10,507 nt of DNA from contig JALLAZ010001049.1 in the NCBI GenBank assembly GCA_036939755.1, positions 1 to 10,507 of the forward strand. The letters are read 5' to 3'. This DNA is from Stephanodiscus triporus. Taxonomy: Eukaryota > Bacillariophyta > Thalassiosirophyceae > Thalassiosirales > Thalassiosiraceae. The position numbers were made by a program, and so were the translations under genes. Below are positions 1 to 8,104 of this stretch, piece by piece (position 1 is the stretch's first letter; each line of letters starts with the position of its first letter). Under the pieces are notes generated by a model. The model was not told where the DNA came from, did not search any database, and worked only from the letters and a program-made list of their open reading frames with translations.

Positions 1-162
1 AAGCTGAGAAATAAGCTCCCCCAATAAGGGGTTGCCAATTGAGGTCAAATGTACAGTATCGTTAGGTACCATAGAGAAAGACACGATGCTCTTTCTATTA
101 TATTTTATCCGCGTATCGTACCTACGATAGACTCTCTCTCGACAAAAGGGAAAGGATAAAGG
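1..162 (+). promoter_or_regulatory. Upstream region and 5' leader of the QSOX gene
   Basis: Short non-coding stretch before the first start codon. It holds two CCAAT pentamers (21-25 and 35-39), a 13-nt AATTGAGGTCAAA (37-49) that recurs in the same transcriptional orientation upstream of the GPDH gene, and a perfect 7-bp inverted repeat TATCGTA-CC-TACGATA (114-129). An in-frame TAA at 157-159 sits just before the ATG at 163, so the reading frame cannot start further upstream without splicing. No TATA box or transcription start could be assigned with confidence, and the region's left border is cut by the window. Confidence 0.4.
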
Positions 163-2036
163 ATGGATGTAGAGAAGAAGCCATGTGGAGCCGCAGGTCG
201 ACTCGTTTTGATCTTTATTTTGCTCCTTACATTCGGAACCACTCAAGGACGGGAAGCAGATGAAAGGAGTCGTTTCTTATACGCAGAAGATCCAGGCGCC
301 ACCGTCATATTAGAATATCAGCTGCACAACGCACCAAGCAAAGACTATTCTGGTGACGAAAGAAAACGAGCATCAAAGGAACAGCCAGGTTCTGAATATG
401 ACGAGGAGAGACACATCAGACCGTATTTTTTGCAGCCTAATGATAATGGTCCGAGGGTGGTTCAATATTATTCGCCATGGTGCGGGTGAGTGCTACCTTA
501 CACAAACACAAAGTTTCATCATAATTTTTCAACTGAATTAACAATGCTCCTTTGCTCGACTTATTGGTCTGGCTCGTCATGCAACACTGCAAAGACACTG
601 CCAATTTTTCAAGAGAAAGTACATCGCTCTCGCCAAAGAAGTAAATCATCGCCTTCCCGATGACCAACCTGAGATAAATTTCCATGCAGTATCATGTTCT
701 GTATACCATTGGGTTTGCATGCAAAGCAATGTCAAGACGTTCCCAACAATATATGCATTCAAGGCTAATTCAGGAGTGCGTCAGCTTTTGAAGGAGAAAG
801 ATATTACTGCCGAGAGCATTGCGGAGGCCTTAGGCGTTCAGCTTAATGCTCCTACTGTAATGGAAAATAATTTAGAATTCGAAGGAGAGGGCAACGATGA
901 GTTCCGTTCAATCGACATTCTTGGGGCTTCATTGAATAGTCTGGCGCGTACAAGGGACGCAGTGTACAATGATGCAGCGCTCTCTTTCATGCACGCATTG
1001 AAAACTGGAATATTCTCTGTCAAAGAAGATGGGCAGGCTAGTGGTCCCCTGAATTCCTTCCAAAGGGAGATTTTTTCCAACTGGATTGACCTCCTGTATT
1101 GGGCACTGCCGCCAACATGGATATTGCACACATTGATTAACGACATACGGAACAACATTGATTCTGTCATGGCCAGTGAAGAGAATATGCTGCTCATGGT
1201 TGATAAACATCGAGATGTTGTAAATGGTGGTAACATGAAATGGAGTACACAATGCAGAAAATCAGACGATCGGGCGGGTTATTCCTGTGGTCTCTGGAGT
1301 TTATTTCACATTGTGTCTATTGGAGTTGTTGAGCGACACAGAGCAGTGCTTGGGGCACGGGATCAAGTGTCAACGAAATTTGTCGCACAGACCTTAAGAA
1401 ACTATGTGGAACAGTTCTTCGATTGTGATGTATGCAAGGAATACTTTCTGGAAATGTTTGATAGGTGCGGATTCAACCACTGTCGACGGTTTAAGCAGCC
1501 GCAAAAGCTCCCTCCTCCAGAATCATGGGCAGAATTCGCCATATGGCTTTGGGAAGTTCACAATGATGTGAATGCAAAGTTAGTAGAGGCTGAGTCGCAA
1601 AGAGAAGGCGGCAATAGCGGCACTTCGAAACACAAACTTAATTTATCTGCTTGGCCACCTGAAGACGAATGTCCATCATGCAGGGATAATAATGGCAAGT
1701 GGAAAAAGGATGCCGTTCTTGTTCATCTGAAAAAAGAATACTGGTGTGTTATATTTACTGTTTGTCTCGGCATTTTGATGTCCCGTATAACTCCTCTAAT
1801 CATCAATCTGCTGAATATAATTTGCATTATTGATCAGGCCGGCTGGAGTTCAAAATTTTCGCTTCGCCGTGCTCAAGAAGAAGGATACGAATAAGGATGA
1901 AAGTTCTGGCTTATCAGAATTGTTGGAGAATATCTTTTTCCTAGTTCTGTCAGCTGCAACAGTTACCTGGTGCATGAGAAAGCAATATATTTCTTTCACA
2001 GGTCGACATAAGAAGATGGATCACGATTATGTTTAA
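163..2036 (+). CDS. Quiescin sulfhydryl oxidase (QSOX-like), membrane-anchored
   Basis: Spliced CDS join(163..485, 595..1743, 1838..2036), 556 residues. QSOX oxidises thiols to disulfides in secretory proteins and passes the electrons through FAD to O2, making H2O2. Seen: hydrophobic signal peptide (about residues 8-29); thioredoxin domain with W-C107-G-H-C110, the active site being rebuilt exactly across intron 1; cis-proline region FPT with P158; helical middle region; Erv/ALR domain with C339-GLWSLFH, redox pair C385-DV-C388, the FAD-contact signature W427-E-V-H430-N431-D-V-N434, and C467-PS-C470. A hydrophobic stretch (about 519-536) followed by basic residues is a likely C-terminal membrane anchor with a short cytosolic tail. 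There is one Trx domain, as in plant and protist QSOX rather than the two of animals. The ATG is the first after an in-frame TAA. The family call is very secure; the third exon rests on frame logic only. Confidence 0.93.
486..594 (+). other. Intron 1 of the QSOX gene (109 nt)
   Basis: Donor GTGAGT, acceptor AAAG. Joining TGCGG to ACACTGC gives Cys-Gly-His-Cys, the expected thioredoxin-like active site, and restores an open frame running to the downstream ORF. The reading before the intron otherwise stops at 487-489. Confidence 0.92.
1744..1837 (+). other. Intron 2 of the QSOX gene (94 nt)
   Basis: Donor GTGTGT, acceptor GATCAG. Splicing joins TG to G, keeping Trp491 and continuing as W-P-A-G into a third exon that encodes a second hydrophobic segment and a stop at 2034-2036. 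The intron has no stop in the upstream frame, so unspliced RNA would also be translatable, ending at 1892-1894 with a different hydrophobic tail. The splice is favoured because exon 3 reads as a proper membrane anchor plus basic tail, but it is less certain than intron 1. Confidence 0.75.
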
Positions 2037-2079
2037 CCCAGTTGTGTTCCTAATTTTGTCGTCTCTCTTTGTTTATTGT
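2037..2079. other. 43-bp tail-to-tail gap between QSOX and ZIP genes
   Basis: T-rich on the plus strand. It is too short to hold two separate 3' UTRs, so each transcript must run into the other's coding or 3' region. No canonical AATAAA is seen on either strand within it. Confidence 0.6.
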
Positions 2080-3142
2080 TTATAACTCATTGTGACTTCC
2101 CATCCCTTCGGCATCCGAAGCTTCTGTGGCCTCTAATTCCGCCACAAGATACATGCACCCAATTCCCAACAGGAATGAGCCAACCTGCAACAACCGTGTC
2201 ACTGCACTTACATCTGTTTCTAACAAATCAGGAAGAATTGTAGCGCATGCAAGGTACACGAAACCTAGCATATCAAATAAGAAAAAAATAGGCAAACGCA
2301 CGTTAGTTCAAGCAGTGCCAAAACTTTTACAAAAAAAGCCACATCATACCTCCTGCCGTAAATGGTAGCAAGACATCACTCCCCAACCCTTCTATAATAT
2401 CCCCAGAATACAAACCAAAGGCGGTCCCAACGAATGCAGCAATTGCAGTAAGAAACTGGCAGCCGACAGCCATATTTCTCGTCAACCCTGCTCTAACCAA
2501 GGTAGCGAAGTCGCCAAGCTCGTGTGGTATTTCATGCAAGAAAACTGATATAGCTGCTAATCCCCCCTTGGATTTTAATAGCGAAAACGCCGATGCCGTC
2601 CACGATATGAAGGATGATTGGGAGTTAGGCATTTTAGTGACGGAAAATGTAGCCCCAATGGCCAAGCCGTCTGTAAAGTTATGCAACGCATCGCCCAGTA
2701 AATTGAGTAGGACGGCGGAAGACAGAAAGCATTGCCAAGAAGGCCTGCTATCGTCTTTCTTATTATCTTTCTCGTTAGAGTGGTGGCGACCATGACTGTG
2801 CCCACCGCCACCCTGTTCTTCTAACGATCGAACAAATACGTCAAGAACAAAAAAGGCAGAAAATCCAAGAATTACTCTCAGACCAATCCTCTCAAACTCA
2901 TTTATGGGATCATTTTTGCCATCCAAAGAGTCGGCAAAACAATCCGGCAACGTGTGAAGAAACACATCACCTAACAATCCACCAACTGCTAAGGCCTGGC
3001 TCATTGACAAGATCGTCCGTCCACCATTACCGTGGCCGGAAGATCCATAATTGGGGAAGAGAAAGAGAAGAATATTTGGTGCCAGGCTAATGATGCCGGT
3101 CGATATGAAGGCCGAGGCCATAGCTGAGGGGTGCGGAGACAT
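2080..3142 (-). CDS. ZIP family zinc transporter, SLC39A7/LIV-1 type
   Basis: Spliced CDS complement(join(2080..2264, 2350..3142)), 325 residues. ZIP proteins move Zn2+ (sometimes Fe or Mn) into the cytosol; the ZIP7-like branch usually sits in ER or Golgi membranes. Seen: a first membrane segment around residues 10-33, then GGLLGDVFLHTLPD (54-67), a His-rich cytosolic loop GGGGHSHGRHH (111-121) between TM3 and TM4, the TM4 metal site H154-N-F-T-D158-G, and the TM5 site H203-E-I-P-H207-E-L-G-D211, the HExPHExGD form of LIV-1 members. FTAGG-FVYLA is rebuilt across the intron, followed by the final TM helices. The start chosen is the first in-frame ATG after an upstream stop (TAA, plus positions 3362-3364); the frame is open from 3361 but offers only a TTG. 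No long N-terminal ectodomain is present. The substrate cannot be read from sequence. Confidence 0.93.
2265..2349 (-). other. Intron of the ZIP transporter gene (85 nt)
   Basis: Read on the minus strand: donor GTATGA, acceptor GCTAG after a T-rich tract. The split codon G|GT restores FTAGG-F-V-Y, a conserved ZIP helix start. Without splicing the frame ends at 2327, after six wrong residues, and the last two membrane helices are lost. Confidence 0.92.
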
Positions 3143-3805
3143 CGAGGCTGCTGCGGAGGAGAAAATGCATAGAGTATGATTGAACGCAGCAGCTGAACGC
3201 CTGATGCTGGCTGCTGGTGCTAGATATGTATCGTATGTAGTGTAGTACGTGTTGAGGGATTTTAAGGGGGCTGGCCCCCATTCCTCTTTTTCCAGAGGCG
3301 TACCAAGGACAGACGGACAGTCTGACCTGTCCCACAAAAAATAGAGAGAGGTGTCCGTCGATTATCTTCGACTTCTTTTTTCGTTCACTTGGACGAACGA
3401 GCGTTCTCTATCGGATTGACACAAGGCAGAAGGTGACTCCTGCCATCTGCTTTTTCTCAAGCAGGGCAGCTGCTTGGTCGCATCATGTTTCTAGGAAAGA
3501 GGAATTGTAAGATAGGATTAGGAGACATGAGTAAATATTATCTTTTCCCTATGTTTTAATCAATTGCTTCCGTTAAATTGTAATTGTTTTCCATTTGCTT
3601 TGAGCTAAATTTCCCCTTGGGTCCATCTCCACAAGTCACAAAGAAGACGTACATCTCGAAAAGAATGTCTTCGGTACTCAAAATGAAACTCACGAACCAG
3701 CAGCTGCCACCAGCTGCTTCACTTTTCTGATTTCACTCCTTCCTTTTTCCATGTTTGGGTGCACGAAACAACCCATAACCAAAAAGAAACATCATCGACA
3801 TCATC
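3143..3805. promoter_or_regulatory. Divergent intergenic region, ZIP and F-box-ARM genes
   Basis: About 660 bp between two start codons pointing away from each other, so it must hold both 5' leaders and promoters. Seen: four CAGCTG palindromes (3190-3195, 3467-3472, 3701-3706, 3711-3716), the last two 10 bp apart, with CAGCTGCTT occurring twice; two short hairpins, GGACAG/CTGTCC (3315-3332) and TCGTTC/GAACGA (3381-3400); a T/A-rich stretch at 3530-3610; and an overlapping upstream ORF at 3751-3816. No RNA gene was recognised. Confidence 0.55.
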
Positions 3806-3816
3806 ATGAATTGTAA
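3751..3816 (+). other. Upstream ORF (21 codons) overlapping the next start codon
   Basis: ATG at 3751, stop TAA at 3814-3816, in a different frame from the main ATG at 3806, overlapping it by 11 nt. The predicted peptide is short, basic and His-rich near its end. If the transcript begins upstream of 3751, scanning ribosomes would meet this ATG first and end past the main start, so it would lower translation of the large protein. The transcription start is unknown, so its presence in the mRNA is not proven. Confidence 0.4.
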
Positions 3817-6800
3817 CGAATCGAACAAACGCTGCGGAGGCAACAGCCTAACAGCAGAGAATCTGAAACTGTCAAACCGCAGCATCATGAGCAGCAATAG
3901 CGGATCGTCCTGCTCCGGCTCTGATAAAAATGGCGGGGGGACGACATCGTCCGGCAACCCCGCCGTCGTCACCGAAACCGCGCACAGCCACGCCACGTCC
4001 TCCGGATCGGGAGACGATCGCTCCTCCTCCGCATCCGGCGGGGGATCGGGCTCCGGATCCGGCGGGGATAGCCGTCGAAGTGCGGGCAAGGCCTCCGGGG
4101 AGTATTACTACGCCGGATACGGATCCGGGCCGAGCCTGGCCGGCACTAGCTCCAATCACGCCACCCCCGTCGGGGTCGTCCCTCGAAATTCTCACGCTGG
4201 CCTAGCTCCGCCTCAAGCCATGGCGATGAATTGCGCTAGCATGCCATCGTTTGCGTCCTTCCAGGGCGCTCCTTTGGCAGCTTCGTCCGCCGCAGCCGCC
4301 GCTGGACCTCAACTGCATCATCACCACCTCCAGCATGGAGCTGGGCGATTCGCCCCTCCAAATGGCAGTGCTGCGAACGACATGGCAGCGAGACGCGTTG
4401 CCGTTGCCTCTGATGATGGAGTATCCCCCCCCCCTCCGCACCCGTTCGAGAGTCACTTGCGTCACCATTCGAGGCATCACCATACCCACCGCAGTCGCGC
4501 CGTGGATGATGTCGATATCCATGGTCAACGATTGGTTAATCATTTCGCAGACCACCAAGCGTCGCATCCGGCTGCTTCGTCACCAAGATCTCACCATCCA
4601 GGAGCTCCGTTCTTGAATGACATCCCCTCCGCTATTAGCGGACCTTCCCGATATCGAACTATGAACAACACGTCCAATCATTACGAGCTTAGACTGCCCC
4701 CGTCTGACGAACATGCCGTCCTCCAGCGCGTACCTAGGACACATGCCACCGTCGTGGCGCACGACGTGCCTCCCCCTCCCACAAGTTCGGATGCGTGGTC
4801 TTCTACCTCGAATGGATCATCATCAAAGTCTCGAAGGCGAACAACTGCCGTAGCCAGTAAGAATGCCGCGAGTGCCAAGATGTCGGGACAGCCAATGGTC
4901 GCCTCGGTGCGTTTAGCTAAGGGGGGTGCCATAGACTCCGTCGGCATGAATGAAGGATTCCCGTCATCGCCCGATTCCTCCGAGGCCTTTCCTGACCAGC
5001 AGAACTCCGCCAAGCCACAAGCCGCCGCGATGCATGTTACCATGGACGATCCGATCTTGAGGAAGAAAATTAGTCTAAAACAGCAGCATCAGGAATATAA
5101 GCCATGCCCTGAAGTTGCCAGCTCTCAAGCTTCCTCGTCCAAGTCTTGCGTTCCCGTCAATAGCGTTGGTGTGAACTGTGCCTTGAAGCGAAAGATATCC
5201 TCGATGACTCCTGATGGGGCGTGCGACGATTCGTCCGATGGTACCAAGTCAGAGACCGACGCGATGGGCAGCGGCAGTGACGAGGGATATGCAGCCTCAT
5301 CCGAACGCCAGTCTGGCAGCGGCAGCGACGAGGGATATGCCGCCTCATCCGAACGTCAGTCTGGTTCGGGAGGCGAGTCGATGTCGTCTGACGATGACAA
5401 CAAGGAAAAGGTGGTCTCATCAGGACGAGGCGCTGGAGGATTCGCTTTGCCAAATGGTATTGTCGGCATGACCACGGCATCCCAGTCAAATTCGAAGCGA
5501 ACTGAGACCTCGAGCATGTCCTCGTCAGTTCTCGCAGACTTCAGCTCGGTCATGAACGATGAGGGTTCGATCGCATTGAATTCGCTTTCGGGGTCATCTT
5601 CGTGCACGTCAATCTCTTCAAAGGGTGAAAATAATATGGATGGAGCCCACAAGGGTGCACGTGGTCATGCCAAGGCCGAGGCCAGGCATGATCAACATGT
5701 GGTTGAAGGGTCTAAGAGAGACTCGCCTCAACTCAATGTCTCGTCTGCCAAGGCTCGCAAACGACCCAAGTCCAAGGCTGATGCCAAACCATGCCATGAG
5801 TCCAATGGATTTGTCCCCCCCAACAACGCCATGAAGAGTGGCCTTTCTATCATGGAAAAGCTTCTCCATCAAAAAGTTCAATCAGCAAACCACCATTATC
5901 ACAGTCGCAGCACTGGACGTAAGATGCTTGAGAAGAGCTTTTTGAGCGCCAAGCGCGATTTATCCACAGCGGATGCGTTTGCGTCTGCCACGTCGTCCAT
6001 GATGGCCGAGAAAGGTGTGAAATTCTGCGAGGGCAAATCTTCTTATCACGGAATGAGAGATATTTCTTCGTATGAAGAGGCCTCCATCTACATGTTGGGA
6101 CATGATGTCATGGCTCAGGTGGCATCCTTTTTGGAGCCTCCCGAGGCATATTCGTTTCTTACCACACCGCTCTCCAAGACATGGCTTGTTACCTACACGG
6201 CACCCCAAGAACTTTGGAAGATATTGTGCACGTCAGCGCCGTTTTATGCCAAGCTGGATGCCGAGAACGGTAGCAGTGACTCGTCTTCTTGCTCCTCCTT
6301 TCCCATGTGCAATGACATAGAAATGCGTCACCTCTTCGGGAGATACCGATTGTTGTACACCTCTTTCGTCCGATGTATGAAATACCTCAATCGCCTCCAA
6401 GATGATGCGCTCAACGGACGTGCTCCATCACTCTACGCTAACTCAAGCCAAAATGACATATATCCCTACAATAAGAACGTCAGTCTGAAAGCTTATTTTG
6501 CCAAGGCACGTCGACTTGCACGTTCTGGACGGCACAATGGTGGGTCGAGGAGCAGCAGTGATGCCGCGTTATCCTTTACCACCGAGAGCTGCTCGCTTGG
6601 CAGCAGCGAGAAAGCAGCTCAAGCTGAACCTGGAACTATAGCCTCGGCGAACGGTTCTCAGCAGAAAAACTCCTCGCGGCGACTTGGGAGGTCCATGTTG
6701 ACGGATAGACTTTTAAGACCGACCCAGGCGGGAGATGTTGATAATGTCAACCTCCCATGGTCTTGTGCTATTTACTCGGTGGTCAATTGGATGGTGGCAT

Positions 6801-7982
6801 TTGCTGATGTTGAAGGGATTCAGGTGAGTACTGGAATGCGTCTCGCCCCCATGGTTCAACTCGTTTCACTCTTGCTCTATACTTACATACACCGCCATCA
6901 TTCCCTCATCGCCGCAGATTATGTGTCTCAAGTGCCTACCATACCTCCTCGAAGATGAAAGCCAAAGAACAACCGCCCAACGAGCTGGCCTTACCGATAG
7001 CGTCCTCCGAGCAATGGTTTTATTCCCCGATAGTATCGAACTCCACACCGTTGCATTTCACACACTCGTTCTCCTCGCGAGGCCACTTGGAGGCAACGAG
7101 GGTATGCTCTTCCACACAGCCATGGTCAACACACGTGGCATATTCAATAATGGGTCGAGCAACAGTAAGAATGGGATTGTAATCATGCTCGATTCCATGA
7201 GGCGTTTCGCCCACGACGAGATCTTACAGGCGATGAGCTGCTGGTCATTGGTGAATGTTGCCCTAACGCCATTGCAGAAGAGCATGTTAGTGAAACTGGG
7301 CGGGCTGACTGTCACTTCCAATGCCATGTTGCAGCATCCATACAATGCGGAGGTACAGTTTCGGGCACTCTTTGCATTAATAAACCTTGTTATTCCGAGT
7401 AAGTTGGAAATGTTCAATGTTTTTCTGAGCTGTGTGTCACTTGTGTTGTAAAATGCATGATCTCACGAAAAATGTCGCTCTTTATTCAACACCACCACAG
7501 CTGAGACTAGACCCGAAGAGACTGAAGAAATGCGAGTCTTTGAACGGGAAATATTTCAACAACTTGGCGAGGTCGGAGAGACGAGCGAGATGGAAATGCT
7601 CGATGCAAGCGTTGGGCAGATTTCTAATCTCGTCGTCGTTGCTATGAAGAACTTTTGTAGCAGCGAAGCAATACTCAACAGGGCGTGCCTCGTGCTCCAC
7701 AATTTGTCACTGAACGAGGAGTATCATAGAATACTCCTCTGGACACCTAATTGTTACCAAATGTTGGAGTGGTGCCTTGGAAATTACCCTCATGATCATG
7801 TCCTGCAACAGAGTGCAGGGGGGACCATTCAACGTTTGAATGCCACACTCAGTGCCGATGACGATCTGCGTGCTCGCTTTACACATTCCATCCGGGCGCA
7901 GCAGCAACATTCCTTAGAAATTGCTCGGCAGGAAGCCATCCTCCTCCAAGAGCAGCAGAGAGAACAGATGGATGCTGCCTAA
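3806..7982 (+). CDS. Large Ser-rich protein, F-box-like plus ARM-like regions
   Basis: Spliced CDS join(3806..6823, 6918..7398, 7501..7982), 1326 residues. I do not recognise a named family. Seen: residues 1 to about 750 are low complexity, rich in Ser, Gly, Ala and Pro, with His-rich patches (about 170-178 and 217-232), two tandem 16-residue repeats (488-519), and a basic stretch KARKRPKSK (649-657) that could be a nuclear localisation signal. Residues about 763-815 (LGHDVMAQVASFLEPPEAYS onward, through KTWL and LWKILC) resemble an F-box, the Skp1-binding motif of SCF ubiquitin ligases. The C-terminal third, about 1000-1285, is helical with armadillo-like pieces (near 1038-1065, 1105-1166, 1203-1285), then a Gln/Glu-rich probable coiled coil to the end. 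A substrate adaptor is a reasonable inference, not shown. The ATG is the first after an in-frame TAA at 3776-3778. No signal peptide or membrane segment is evident. Confidence 0.8.
5267..5362 (+). repeat. Two tandem 48-bp in-frame repeats
   Basis: Two adjacent copies (5267-5314 and 5315-5362) each encode GSGSDEGYAASSERQS. They differ at three bases (AGT/AGC, GCA/GCC, CGC/CGT), all at third codon positions and all synonymous. They lie in the disordered N-terminal part of the F-box-ARM protein; a partial GSG continues after the second copy. Confidence 0.95.
6824..6917 (+). other. Intron 1 of the F-box-ARM gene (94 nt)
   Basis: Donor GTGAGT after a CAG codon, acceptor GCCGCAG, phase 0. Splicing joins GIQ to IMCLKCLPYLLED, continuing a helical repeat region. 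The intron carries no stop in the upstream frame, so unspliced RNA would read through to a stop at 6956-6958 and lose the ARM-like region. Confidence 0.88.
7399..7500 (+). other. Intron 2 of the F-box-ARM gene (102 nt)
   Basis: Donor GTAAGT, acceptor CCACCACAG. The split codon A|CT gives Thr1167 and joins LVIP to TETRPEETEEMRVFE in an open frame through to the stop at 7980-7982. Confidence 0.9.
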
Positions 7983-8104
7983 TTTCGATTGTTGTACATA
8001 ATTTGTGTAGTGATTTTTAAGGTGCGCTTAAATATTGATTGTTTGATACTGTTGTAAATAGGCACTCTCTTAGAGTAAGTACCATGAAGCAGTATAGTAA
8101 TGCC
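7983..8104. other. 122-bp tail-to-tail gap, F-box-ARM and GPDH genes
   Basis: AT-rich non-coding gap between two converging stop codons. It contains TGTAA/TTGTA-type words on the plus strand (such as TTGTACATAA at 7991-8000 and TTGTAAATA at 8052-8060) that may serve in 3' end formation; no AATAAA is seen. Confidence 0.5.

Noticed and set aside
19..31. CCCC-AATAA-GGGG hairpin near the left edge
   Set aside because: Only a 4-bp stem in eukaryotic intergenic DNA; no reason to call a terminator or regulatory RNA.
838..1252. Two minus-strand ORFs antisense to QSOX exon 2
   Set aside because: The opposite strand encodes the well-conserved QSOX middle region; the antisense products show no family features.
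3143..3337. N-terminal extension of the ZIP protein from a TTG at 3337
   Set aside because: Non-ATG start; the extension has no clear signal peptide, and the ATG at 3142 directly precedes the first membrane helix. An upstream spliced exon cannot be excluded.
3733..4205. ORFs in other frames over the start of the F-box-ARM gene (minus 3733-4089, minus 3872-4195, plus 3930-4205)
   Set aside because: They arise from the GC-rich Ser/Gly codons of the main frame. Pro/Asp/Glu- or Arg-rich products with no domains.
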